64,000 bases of DNA from Saccharibacillus soli (GTDB taxonomy: Bacteria > Bacillota > Bacilli > Paenibacillales > Paenibacillaceae). The notes under the pieces were generated by a model. It did no database searches and was not told the DNA's origin. It was given only the letters and a program-made list of their open reading frames with translations. Location of the stretch: assembly GCA_002189105.1 (NCBI GenBank), contig NIOB01000006.1:62001-126000 (forward strand). The letters are read 5' to 3'. A program made the translations under genes and the position numbers. Below, piece after piece: positions 1-8,260 of this stretch (position 1 is the stretch's first letter; each line of letters starts with the position of its first letter).

Positions 1-92
1 CATGCAGCCATCCTGATCGGCACATGGCGGTTTGCGTTCATTGTTGGATGAATGGATGGGTTGATTCAACGAGCCGCGCGCTTTGGTCTGCG

Positions 93-284
93 GAATCCTA
101 TGTCCGCCCTCTGGGAGAATCCTGAACTTATACCCTACGGTAGGGCTGCGTCCGTCCTCTGACAGAATTCCGCACCTGTGCTCTACGAAAGTGCTCTGTC
201 TGTACTATGCAAGAATCCTGCACTTATCCTCCACGCGAATCCTCTACCTGTACCCTGAAAGGGTTCCAGACCCGCGCTTTGTGA
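93..284. repeat. Degenerate 24-nt tandem repeat, eight units
   Basis: Eight consecutive 24-nt units begin at 93, 117, 141, 165, 189, 213, 237 and 261. Four (93, 117, 213, 237) begin with GAATCCT and a fifth (165) with GAATTCC; all are diverged but stay in strict 24-nt register. Because 24 is divisible by three, the plus strand reads open as an octapeptide repeat, but there is no ATG or credible ribosome site, so I do not call a gene. Bases 1-92 and 285-387 hold nothing else I recognise. The array lies just beyond the stop codon of the fucose isomerase gene. Confidence 0.8.
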
Positions 285-387
285 CTTTCGCTGTTCATCG
301 CGTGGGGCTTCTCATGGTTCTGGTCTGAGTGTTCCTGGTCTCAGGATTCTTAACCTACAAGTGCACTTCGTCTAAGAGTTATTAGCC

Positions 388-2172
388 TTAATACAGCGGC
401 CCAAAGTTCCGGCAGGCCGTGTAATCCGCCGCTTCCAGGTTATCCGTACCGAACAGCGACCAGACGCGAGGGCGGAAGATGTCTTTTTCCTCGACATTGT
501 GCATGCTGACCGGAATCCGCAGGATGGAGGCGAGTGTAATCAGATCGGCGCCGATATGACCGTAGCTGATCGCGCCGTGGTTGGCACCCCAGTTGTTCAT
601 CACATCATAGACGCTGGCGAACGCACCTTTGCCCGTCAGTTTCGGTGCAAACCATGTGGTCGGCCAGGTTGGATCGGTTCGTTCATCGAGTGTGCGATGC
701 ACGTCTTCCGGCAGATCGACCGTATAGCCTTCCGCCAATTGCAGCACTGGGCCAAGTCCTTTGACCAGATTGAGGCGGGCCATCGTGACGGGCATGCCGC
801 CGCGCGTCAGGTAATCGGTCGAGAAGCCGCCGCCACGGAAATATTCCTGCGAGGCTGGGCGGAATAAGGTTTTGTCCAACGTCCGCTGTACTTCCTCGTC
901 GGTCACGTCCCAGAAAGGCTTAATGGCAGGCTGTCCGTCGATTTCTTGCTCGCCCGTTCCGTCCAATGCTGCCGAACCGGAGTTGATGAGATGCAGCAGA
1001 CCGCCTTCAGCGTCACCGGACAGCTGGTGTCCCGTGACGCGTTCGACCGCTGCCGGACTCCAGAACGTGCGAACGTCCGCGAAGATCTGCGCCGTTCCGG
1101 TCAGCAGATGGTTGAACAGCATGACCACGCCGTTCAGGCTGTCGTTTTCCGTCGCCACGATATAAGGGGCGCGTCTGCCATTCCAGTCGAACGAAGAGTT
1201 GAGGATCGTCTCCATAAAGTCGCCGTTCGGGAAATGATCCGTCCATTGACGCTGCCCCTGGAACCCGCCCGCAAGAGCAAAGTGTCCGTTGGCTTCCTCT
1301 TCAAAGCCCAGTTCCGCAAGTCTTGAATTCCCCACCATCAGGTCGCGGGCGATGATCGTCATCTTGACCACGAACTCCCACTGCTTTTCCTGCTCCTCAT
1401 CGCTAATAATCAGATGCTCGGGGTTGTTGTTGGCTCCGAGTTTGCAGTTTTCCTTGGTCCAGGCTAGCGCTTTCTCATATTCGTCCTTGTCATAGATCTC
1501 TTCTTCGATCCGTCGGATAAACTCCGACATATCAACGTATTCGTTGCGCATGCCCAGGTAATGCTGGAACAGCGTCTCATCCACGATTGAACCGGCGATG
1601 CCCATCGAGACCGAACCCATGGAGAGGTAGGCTTTGCCGCGTATGATGGCCGCTGCCAGAGCCGCTTTGGCGAACCGCAGCAGCTTGGTTTGGACATCCT
1701 GTGGAATCTCCTCGCTGCCGGAATCCTGTACGTCCTCTCCATAGATGCCAAACGCCGGAATCCCTTTTTGCGCGTAAGCCGACAGCACCGCTGCCAGATA
1801 GACCGCCCCCGGACGTTCTGTTCCATTGAAGCCCCATACTGCATGAGGAATCGAAGCGTCCATATCCATCGTCTCCGAACCATAACACCAGCAAGGCGTG
1901 ACTGTAATGGATACCCCAACGTTTTCGCGTTTGAACTTCGCGGCGGCAGCGGAAGCTTCCGCAACACCGCCAATGGTGCTGTCCGCGATGACACATTCCA
2001 CCGGCGATCCATCCGGGTAACGCAGATGTTCCTGCAAGAAAGCAGCTGTACGCTGCGCCATTCCCATCGTCTGTTCTTCCAGCGATTCGCGTACCCCTCT
2101 GCGTCTTCCGTCGATGGTAGGGCGAATCCCGATTTTTGGATACTGCTGTGCAATTGGAGCTGTGGCTGACAT
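388..2172 (-). CDS. fucI: L-fucose isomerase
   Basis: Converts L-fucose to L-fuculose (and D-arabinose to D-ribulose) in the cytoplasm, the first step of fucose catabolism. The 594-residue protein has the full family length and carries the family signatures, including the [11 protein letters not shown] segment, the [10 protein letters not shown] segment and the ATENDSLNG segment that holds a manganese ligand in characterised homologues. A strong GGAGG lies just before the ATG at 2172. It is transcribed divergently from a DeoR regulator, which is the obvious candidate controller. No fuculokinase or fuculose-phosphate aldolase is visible in this window, so the rest of the pathway must lie elsewhere, possibly left of base 1. 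Confidence 0.95.
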   Translation of the reverse strand: MSATAPIAQQYPKIGIRPTIDGRRRGVRESLEEQTMGMAQRTAAFLQEHLRYPDGSPVECVIADSTIGGVAEASAAAAKFKRENVGVSITVTPCWCYGSETMDMDASIPHAVWGFNGTERPGAVYLAAVLSAYAQKGIPAFGIYGEDVQDSGSEEIPQDVQTKLLRFAKAALAAAIIRGKAYLSMGSVSMGIAGSIVDETLFQHYLGMRNEYVDMSEFIRRIEEEIYDKDEYEKALAWTKENCKLGANNNPEHLIISDEEQEKQWEFVVKMTIIARDLMVGNSRLAELGFEEEANGHFALAGGFQGQRQWTDHFPNGDFMETILNSSFDWNGRRAPYIVATENDSLNGVVMLFNHLLTGTAQIFADVRTFWSPAAVERVTGHQLSGDAEGGLLHLINSGSAALDGTGEQEIDGQPAIKPFWDVTDEEVQRTLDKTLFRPASQEYFRGGGFSTDYLTRGGMPVTMARLNLVKGLGPVLQLAEGYTVDLPEDVHRTLDERTDPTWPTTWFAPKLTGKGAFASVYDVMNNWGANHGAISYGHIGADLITLASILRIPVSMHNVEEKDIFRPRVWSLFGTDNLEAADYTACRNFGPLY

Positions 2173-2250
2173 AACGTTCCTCCTTTAGATGAATGGAGCT
2201 GCCGGGAAGTCCCGTTTGGCGAGTTTTCCAGGGGACAGACTTTAGCGCTA

Positions 2251-2264
2251 AGTATGCGTTTTCA
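2251..2264. promoter_or_regulatory. Weak cre-like site upstream of fucI
   Basis: Read on the plus strand, AGTATGCGTTTTCA matches 12 of 14 positions of the usual CcpA-binding consensus TGWAANCGNTNWCA. It lies about 80 bases upstream of the fucI start codon, a plausible place for catabolite repression. The match alone is not strong. Confidence 0.3.
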
Positions 2265-2364
2265 TTAAATGAAAGAAAGCTGCGCCAAAAGAAATGGAAA
2301 AGGCTGCGTAAAACGGACGTTCATCGGGTTTAATCTCATCTTAGTTTTAAGAAACCGCAAAGTC

Positions 2365-2452
2365 AACACGAAAACCACATATTAAGCTGATAATTTTGTG
2401 GTTTTGATGAAATCAATATCGATATGCAAGAAAATTATTGTGGTTTTGCGGC
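2365..2452. promoter_or_regulatory. Cluster of TGTGGTTTT motifs between fucI and deoR (candidate operators)
   Basis: The AT-rich 328-bp gap between the divergent genes contains three copies of a TTGTGGTTTTG-like word: an inverted copy at 2365-2379 and direct copies at 2396-2410 and 2438-2452. DeoR regulators commonly bind repeated short motifs in their own divergent promoter, so these are the best operator candidates. The rest of the gap, apart from the cre-like word, shows no clear feature. Confidence 0.45.
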
Positions 2453-2500
2453 TTTCGTGCTAGTTTTAGAACACAATCGACTTATGGGAGCGGATGCAGC

Positions 2501-3352
2501 ATGAAAGCCGAACAGCGGCGGGAATGGATCGTCAATGAATTATATCGAAATAAAAAAGTGCAGGTATCCGCTTTGGCACAGACCTTCGGCGTCTCGGAGG
2601 AAACTGTGCGGCGTGACCTCGATAAGCTGGAGAAGGAAGGCGTTGCGCAGAAAAATTACGGCGGAGCGGTGCTGAGTGCGCCAACCAACCGCGATCCTTC
2701 CTATGCCAGTCGGCATGATCTGAATCTGGAAGCCAAACGCAAGATTGCGAAGCAGGTGCTGGAGCTGATTCATGACGGGGACAGCATCATGGCGGATACC
2801 AGTTCAACGGCATTTGAAGCGCTGCGGATGGCTGCGGAGCGGCGGGAGAATCTCACATTGATTACCAACTCGCTTGTGGCCTTGTCCGCGCTTCAACAAT
2901 CGGGTCATCGACTGATCGGCACGGGCGGTACACTGGGCGCTTCGACCAGTTCTTTTGTTGGACCTGACGCGGCGCGTACCATCGAGCGGTACAATGCGGA
3001 CGTGGCGCTGCTTGGCTGCAAGGCGCTGTCCATGAATGGTGGCATCTGCGATTCCAATGAAGCGGAGAGCGAATTGAAGCTGCTGATGCGCCGTCAGGCC
3101 AACAAAGTCATCCTGGTCGCAGATCACTCCAAATTTGATCGTCTGGCGTTTATTCGTCTGTTCGATTTTGGCGATATTGATTTCGTGGTAACCGACCGTC
3201 CTCCAGCCGAGGAATGGGCGGCCTTTTTGCGCGGACGTGGAGTGACGCTGGTCTATAGTCAATTAGATGGACAAGCAGATGAGCAAACGGCTGGACAAGC
3301 GGATGCAGGGGAAGAAGTGGAACAGACCGAAGAAAGCGAAGCTTTATCGTAA
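2501..3352 (+). CDS. DeoR-family transcriptional regulator
   Basis: A 283-residue regulator with the standard DeoR layout. An N-terminal helix-turn-helix (about residues 1-55, with the segment VSALAQTFGVSEETVRRDL) is followed by a sugar-phosphate sensor domain (about 75-250) containing the IADTSSTAFEAL-like phosphate loop and the late VILVADHSKFD segment. The start at 2501 is chosen because GGGAG precedes it and the helix-turn-helix begins at once; an upstream in-frame start at 2438 would add 21 residues outside the family. The C-terminus carries an unusual acidic, glutamine-rich tail. It is divergent from fucI and probably represses it in response to a fuculose-phosphate-type ligand; this is inferred from context. 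Confidence 0.9.
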   Translation: MKAEQRREWIVNELYRNKKVQVSALAQTFGVSEETVRRDLDKLEKEGVAQKNYGGAVLSAPTNRDPSYASRHDLNLEAKRKIAKQVLELIHDGDSIMADTSSTAFEALRMAAERRENLTLITNSLVALSALQQSGHRLIGTGGTLGASTSSFVGPDAARTIERYNADVALLGCKALSMNGGICDSNEAESELKLLMRRQANKVILVADHSKFDRLAFIRLFDFGDIDFVVTDRPPAEEWAAFLRGRGVTLVYSQLDGQADEQTAGQADAGEEVEQTEESEALS

Positions 3353-3451
3353 TTGAGGTTCGGAGCAAGACTGGCAAGCCGAGCAGGAAGCCAGCTCAGA
3401 CGTGACATGGAGATACAGCGCAGGTTTGCGGCAGAATCCTGTTCAAGATGC

Positions 3452-3483
3452 GGCCGCCTGCCCAAGTGGGAGGAGGCCCTTTT
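3452..3483 (+). terminator. Probable terminator after the DeoR gene
   Basis: A GC-rich hairpin with GGCC arms, one bulge and one mismatch around CCCAAGTGGG is followed by CTTTTC. It lies about 100 bases past the regulator stop codon. Confidence 0.5.
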
Positions 3484-3540
3484 CGTGTAGATCAACAGCA
3501 GATGCGTTATACCGATGGGTAGCGATCTTCATAGGGGTTC

Positions 3541-3597
3541 TGGGATAGAAATGCCTGGATAGGAAAACTTGGATAGAGATACTGGAGTAGAAATGCG
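3541..3597. repeat. Degenerate tandem repeat of about 14 nt upstream of the GH105 gene
   Basis: Four successive copies of a TGGATAGAAATGC-like word, spaced 13-15 bases apart, start near 3541, 3556, 3570 and 3584. They lie in the 370-bp gap between deoR and the GH105 gene, upstream of its likely promoter, and could be regulator sites or a simple minisatellite. Confidence 0.6.
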
Positions 3598-3650
3598 GCG
3601 GTTCGGTGGTTTTCGCGGCTTTTGGATGTGGACTTGGGTAAACGCGATTC

Positions 3651-3680
3651 TTGTCTATTTACGCCTTCTCCGCATAAAGT
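3651..3680 (+). promoter_or_regulatory. Possible sigma-A promoter for the GH105-esterase pair
   Basis: TTGTCT and TAAAGT separated by 18 bases lie 43 bases upstream of the GH105 start. Both boxes depart from consensus, so support is modest. Confidence 0.35.
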
Positions 3681-3722
3681 CTACACTCGCAGGGAAGACC
3701 ACACGGAAAGAGGGAATTATTT

Positions 3723-4883
3723 ATGAGAACGCTTACCGAAGAACATCTGGAATCTACGATTCGCCGGGTTATCGAACGGATGCAGGATATGAGGGGTTCC
3801 ATTCAGGAAACGGCACCCATCGGCATTATCTCCATGGAAAATTGGGAATGGCCGCAGGGTGTTGGCTTGTTTGCCTTATATGGCTATTACCGCGAGACTG
3901 ACGACCCGGCACTGCTGCAATTCCTGACGGATTGGTTTGACGCGCGAATTGCGGAAGGGCTGCCGGCCAAAAATGTAAATACGCTGTGTCCGATGCTGAC
4001 ATTGACTTATCTGGCTGAAGAGACAGGGCGGCCGGATTATCTGGATCTATGCCGGGAATGGCTGAATTATGTGCTTCAGGATATGCCGAGGACGGAAGAA
4101 GGCGGTATTCAGCATGAAGTGACCGGCAGCGCCAACGAAGGCCAGCTCTGGGACGACACTCTATATATGACCGTGCTGTTCGTCGCTCGGATGGGCGTAC
4201 TGCTTCAGGATGAGGCATGTATTCAAGAGAGCGTGCGACAGTTTCTGGTGCATCTCAAATATTTGACCGACCCGGTGACAGGGCTGTTCTTCCACGGATG
4301 GACGTTCCTTGAAGGCGGGCATCACTTTGCGGAGGCGCTCTGGGCACGCGGCAATTCGTGGTACACCGCAGGGCTGGTGGATTATCTGGAGATGGCGCAG
4401 CAGCCCGAAGGCGTGCGGATGTTCCTGCTCTCGTCCCTGCGCCGCCAGGCAGATCAGCTGTTGAAGCTGCAATCGCCCGAGGGAGCGTGGCATACGCTGC
4501 TGAACGAACCCCAATCGTATCTGGAGACATCGGCGACTGCCGCGTTCGCCTACGGCATGCTCAAGGCCTACCGACAGGGTTATCTGGAGGAAAAATATCG
4601 GGATTCCGCTCTGCGGGCCCTGGATTATGTATTGGCGCAGATTGACGAATCCGGCGTGGTGCAGGGCGTATCCTATGGGACAGGCATGGGGCATACGCTT
4701 CAGGATTACCGGGATATTCCCATCTGTCCCATGCCCTATGGTCAGTCCATGGCGCTGCTGCTTCTGGTCGAAGCAATGAAGCATGGAGCAGGCAGCGGAG
4801 GAGACGTCAACCCGATGAATCAGGGTCATGATGGACAAGAAGAAGCAGAGGTTTCTGCGAGAGGAGAGCGTTTGGATGGATAA
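3723..4883 (+). CDS. GH105-type unsaturated uronyl hydrolase
   Basis: A cytoplasmic enzyme predicted to remove the unsaturated uronic acid left at the non-reducing end by polysaccharide lyases (YteR/RhiN type). The 386-residue protein spans one (alpha/alpha)6 barrel. It shows the LWDDTLYM segment (residues 142-149, where the family catalytic aspartate lies) and an ALWARGNSWYTAG segment typical of GH88/GH105. There is no signal peptide. It overlaps the next gene by 8 bases, which indicates translational coupling with the esterase. Together with the adjacent transporter it recalls the Bacillus subtilis rhamnogalacturonan (yte/ytc) locus. The exact substrate cannot be read from sequence. Confidence 0.87.
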   Translation: MRTLTEEHLESTIRRVIERMQDMRGSIQETAPIGIISMENWEWPQGVGLFALYGYYRETDDPALLQFLTDWFDARIAEGLPAKNVNTLCPMLTLTYLAEETGRPDYLDLCREWLNYVLQDMPRTEEGGIQHEVTGSANEGQLWDDTLYMTVLFVARMGVLLQDEACIQESVRQFLVHLKYLTDPVTGLFFHGWTFLEGGHHFAEALWARGNSWYTAGLVDYLEMAQQPEGVRMFLLSSLRRQADQLLKLQSPEGAWHTLLNEPQSYLETSATAAFAYGMLKAYRQGYLEEKYRDSALRALDYVLAQIDESGVVQGVSYGTGMGHTLQDYRDIPICPMPYGQSMALLLLVEAMKHGAGSGGDVNPMNQGHDGQEEAEVSARGERLDG

Positions 4884-5943
4884 AGGTTCAAGTGGCGAGG
4901 CTGTGCATGGCGCCGATGCGTCCGCACGGGTGCAAGGCGGCGCTGCTTTCCACGGGGCGGCTGAACTGGAGCCGGCGCCTGCGGGCGGCGTATACCTTCG
5001 CCGCATCCCTGCTTCGGTTCGCGCGCGTCTCAGTCCGCGCGGGCGCTATATCGCAGCCGAATCGACCGGCTGCGAGCTGCGCTTCGTCACGTCCTCACCG
5101 ACGGTGGACGTGACCCTGGGCATGTCGGCGCAGGATGGCGCCGTCACCGTGTACTGCGGTGGAATGTTCCATTCCGAGCACCGGCTGGAAGCCGGACGGA
5201 TTGCCACGCTGCGGCTCACGGCGCCGCCGCGGCTGGCACAGGCCGACGCCGCGAAGCTGTCGGCATCGGGGTTCGCGCCGCAGGTCTGGCGCGTCCGCTT
5301 CGCCCGGGGCGAGGCCGTGTATTACGACCTGAACGCCTTTGGCGAAGCGGTGAGGCCGCCGCAGGCGGGCGAGGTGCCGGCGGCGAGACTGCTCGCCTAC
5401 GGCTCCTCCATCACGCATGGCGGCGAGCAGAGCCGCTCGGCGTATATCGACCAGACTGCGCGGCGGCTGGGGATGGATCTGTATAACCTCGGCATGAGCG
5501 GCTCCTGCCTGTGCGAACCCGAGATGATCGATTGGATCGCGGATCGCCGCGATTGGGACATCCTTTTCCTGGAGCTGGGCGTCAATATGAGAGACGGCAT
5601 GGACGACGATGAATTCCGGCGCAGAGTTCGCTACGCGCTGGAGCGCCTTATAGAGGGTGGACATGCCGACAAGCCCATCTTCATGACGACCATCTACCCG
5701 AACTTTGCGACCCTGGGAAGCGAAGCTGAGACAGCCGGGTCGAAGGATCTGCGGTTCAATGAGATTCTGCGTCAAGAGGTCCGCCGGATGAATCATGATC
5801 GATTCCTGCACCTGCTTGAAGGCTATACGATTCTGGATGATCCCGGCGGTCTATCCTGCGATCTGATTCATCCGTCCGACGATGGACATATCCGCATGGG
5901 CGAGAACCTGGCTCGTCAGATGAAGGTCATTCTCGAACTGTGA
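4876..5943 (+). CDS. SGNH/GDSL-type carbohydrate esterase
   Basis: A predicted intracellular acyl esterase that would deacetylate imported oligosaccharides. An N-terminal beta-rich domain (about residues 35-170) precedes an SGNH hydrolase domain containing AYGSSITHG (nucleophile serine about residue 178), the LELGVNMRDG block and a DLIHPSDDGH block with the catalytic Asp-His pair. This domain pair resembles CE2/CE20-like acetyl esterases. The start at 4876 has a GAGGAGAG ribosome site and overlaps the GH105 stop codon; an earlier in-frame ATG at 4828 is less likely. The stretch 4890-5400 is noticeably richer in GC than its surroundings. No signal peptide is visible. Confidence 0.83.
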   Translation: MDKGSSGEAVHGADASARVQGGAAFHGAAELEPAPAGGVYLRRIPASVRARLSPRGRYIAAESTGCELRFVTSSPTVDVTLGMSAQDGAVTVYCGGMFHSEHRLEAGRIATLRLTAPPRLAQADAAKLSASGFAPQVWRVRFARGEAVYYDLNAFGEAVRPPQAGEVPAARLLAYGSSITHGGEQSRSAYIDQTARRLGMDLYNLGMSGSCLCEPEMIDWIADRRDWDILFLELGVNMRDGMDDDEFRRRVRYALERLIEGGHADKPIFMTTIYPNFATLGSEAETAGSKDLRFNEILRQEVRRMNHDRFLHLLEGYTILDDPGGLSCDLIHPSDDGHIRMGENLARQMKVILEL

Positions 5944-6166
5944 CGACTTTTTATTCCGCTTGGTCAGCTCACGCCGGGCTGCGCCAGGCGTTCACCGAAT
6001 TAACCCGATTCGCGCAGGATGCGATTCTCACTGATCTCCATAAGAACCGCATAACAACGGGCTTTCCGCGCGATAAACGCGAAAACTGAATATTGCTCCG
6101 AGACGCTGCCGGGGGTATCGTAACAGGCAGAAACGGCCCTTTCGACAAGTTGTGCAGCACTCAAAA

Positions 6167-6180
6167 TGATAACGCTTACT
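6167..6180. promoter_or_regulatory. cre-like (CcpA) site upstream of the ABC transporter operon
   Basis: On the minus strand this reads AGTAAGCGTTATCA, matching 13 of 14 positions of the cre consensus TGWAANCGNTNWCA. It lies 70 bases upstream of the first permease start in a 306-bp gap (5944-6249). I see no other clear feature in that gap and no convincing -35/-10 pair. Confidence 0.6.
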
Positions 6181-6249
6181 CAATGCAGGTCCCGGAGCGG
6201 ATGGCAGCGCACCTCCCTCCCGGTCCGGCCGCAAAAAGGAGGTTCCGGC

Positions 6250-7209
6250 ATGAAAGCCAATCCCGCCAAAGAAGTTCGGCTCCGCGAGCAATCGCAGGCA
6301 CCCAGCCGACGCTTCTGGCACACGCAGCGTTTTAAGACGAACATGCCCCTGTGGCTCATGTTCGTTCCCGTCATTATCTTCTATCTGGTCTTCAAGTACG
6401 CCCCGATGGCGGGTCTCGTCATCGCGTTCAAGAACTATACCTTCTATGAAGGCGTATGGGGCAGCCAGTGGGTCGGATTCGATAACTTCCGTATGCTGTT
6501 CACCCAGGCCCAGTCCCTTCAGATCATCCGCAATACGCTGCTGCTGAGTGTGCTGAGTGTGGTGATCGCCTTTCCGTTTCCGATTATGCTGGCGATTATG
6601 CTGAATGAAGTGCGACGCAAATGGTTCAAGAAAACCGTGCAGACGCTCGTCTATCTGCCGCACTTCTTTTCCTGGGTAATCGTGGGCGGCCTGGTCGTTA
6701 CGATCTTCGCCCAATCCGGTATCGTAAACGTACTGCTGGAACGCCTGACCGGACAATCGTTCGCGTTCTTGTTCCATGAAGGTTCCTGGGTGGCCATTTT
6801 CCTCGGATCAGGCATCTGGAAAGACGCCGGATTCAGCGCCATCATCTATCTGGCTGCGCTGACTTCGATTGACCCGAGTCTGTACGAAGCGGCATCGATG
6901 GATGGGGCAGGCAAATGGAAGCAGATTCGCCATATCACGCTGCCTGGCATTGCGCCAACCATCGTCATTATGCTGATTCTGGCGATGGGACGGGTGATGG
7001 AAGTCGGATTCGATCAGGTGTATGTGCTTCAGAATTCGATTGTGTCCGGCATCTCGGAAGTCATCAGCACCTACATTTATGCAATTGGCTTGCAGGGCGG
7101 ACAATTCAGTCTGACTGCTGCACTGGGTCTATTTGAATCGCTGGTGGCGTTTGTCCTGGTGCTCATCACCAACGCCGTTGCCCGCCGTTTTGGCAAAGGG
7201 CTGTGGTAA
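6250..7209 (+). CDS. ABC sugar permease, LplB/YteP type
   Basis: One of two membrane subunits of a CUT1-type oligosaccharide importer. The 319-residue protein has a basic N-terminus, about six membrane segments beginning near residue 30 (MFVPVIIFYLVF), and the permease EAA motif in the cytoplasmic loop EAASMDGAGKWKQIRHITLPG. The start at 6250 follows a strong AAAGGAGG; an earlier in-frame start at 6166 lacks one. It forms an operon with the second permease (34-base gap) and the binding protein. No ATPase gene is nearby, so a shared MsmX-type ATPase encoded elsewhere must energise it. Confidence 0.92.
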   Translation: MKANPAKEVRLREQSQAPSRRFWHTQRFKTNMPLWLMFVPVIIFYLVFKYAPMAGLVIAFKNYTFYEGVWGSQWVGFDNFRMLFTQAQSLQIIRNTLLLSVLSVVIAFPFPIMLAIMLNEVRRKWFKKTVQTLVYLPHFFSWVIVGGLVVTIFAQSGIVNVLLERLTGQSFAFLFHEGSWVAIFLGSGIWKDAGFSAIIYLAALTSIDPSLYEAASMDGAGKWKQIRHITLPGIAPTIVIMLILAMGRVMEVGFDQVYVLQNSIVSGISEVISTYIYAIGLQGGQFSLTAALGLFESLVAFVLVLITNAVARRFGKGLW

Positions 7210-7243
7210 ACGAGAGTCCGGCATTGGAGAAGGAGGAAGCTTT

Positions 7244-8119
7244 ATGCGATCGACTAGAGGAGAGCGCACGTTCTACCTGTTCAACTATATCCTGCTGACG
7301 CTGGCGGGCATCCTGTGTTTGCTGCCGCTGCTGCATCTGGCTTCACTGTCACTCAGCGGCAAAAATGCGGTTCTGTCCGGCTTCGTCTCCCTGTGGCCGA
7401 AAGAGATTACATTTGAGTCGTATAAGCTGCTGTTTGAAGGTACGCCCATTTTGCGTTCCTTTGGCAACAGTGTACTGATTACAGTCGTAGGCGTTGCTCT
7501 CAGCATGGTCGTTACCATCTGTGCCGCCTATCCACTGGCCCGCCGTGAATTTTACGGACGCCGCTGGATCTCGCTGGCCGTTGTGTTCACGATGCTGTTC
7601 ACGGGCGGCTTGATTCCAACGTATCTGGTGGTCAGCTCGCTGGGACTTGTCAATAACTACGGGGCGCTCTGGCTGCCTGCGCTCGTCAGTACGTACAACA
7701 TGATGATTATGCGCTCCTTTTTTGAAAATATCCCCGAAGAACTGGTCGAAGCCGCACGCATTGACGGTTCCGGGGAATGGAGGCTGCTGCTGCGGATTGT
7801 ACTTCCGCTGTCGCTGCCGGTACTGGCTACCATCGGACTTTTTTACGGCGTGTATTACTGGAACTCGTTCTTCAATGTAATGATCTATATCAACAGTCCC
7901 GAGAAGTTAAATCTGACCGTGCTCATTCAGCAGATGGTGCGCAGCCAGTCGGTGCTTCAGGAGATCAATTCGATGGACACCCAACAGGTCAGCAATATTA
8001 CGCCGGAAGGGATCAAGGCCGCCGGGATCATGGTCATGATCGTTCCCATGCTGGTCGTCTACCCTCTGCTGCAAAAGTATTTTGTAAAAGGTGTAACGAT
8101 TGGAGCCATCAAAGGTTGA
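7244..8119 (+). CDS. ABC sugar permease, LplC/YtcP type
   Basis: The second membrane subunit, 291 residues with about six hydrophobic segments and the EAA loop EAARIDGSGEWRLLLRIVLPLS. The start at 7244 is preceded by GGAGAAGGAGG and gives the family N-terminus; an upstream in-frame ATG at 7133 lies inside the previous gene. Its sequence and order (permease, permease, binding protein) match the Lpl/Yte-Ytc subgroup, which imports plant cell-wall oligosaccharides such as unsaturated rhamnogalacturonan products. The substrate here is an inference from neighbouring enzymes. Confidence 0.92.
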   Translation: MRSTRGERTFYLFNYILLTLAGILCLLPLLHLASLSLSGKNAVLSGFVSLWPKEITFESYKLLFEGTPILRSFGNSVLITVVGVALSMVVTICAAYPLARREFYGRRWISLAVVFTMLFTGGLIPTYLVVSSLGLVNNYGALWLPALVSTYNMMIMRSFFENIPEELVEAARIDGSGEWRLLLRIVLPLSLPVLATIGLFYGVYYWNSFFNVMIYINSPEKLNLTVLIQQMVRSQSVLQEINSMDTQQVSNITPEGIKAAGIMVMIVPMLVVYPLLQKYFVKGVTIGAIKG

Positions 8120-8260
8120 GGCATGAAGAGTCGGAAAGGGAGTTGGGGTTCGATCGGTTCGATCAGAGAACATCGCTGCTCCGATTCTTTTTCCAGCAAA
8201 ATGTAAGGGCTTGCATAATCGAATTCCGAACCTATCCAAATTCCAAGGGGGTTATCCCGC

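Noticed and set aside
93-284. CRISPR array
   Set aside because: The 24-nt units are directly adjacent with no spacers, the units are not identical, and no cas genes are present.
83-328. 81-codon open frame over the tandem repeat
   Set aside because: It starts at TTG without a ribosome site, and its openness follows from the 24-nt period.
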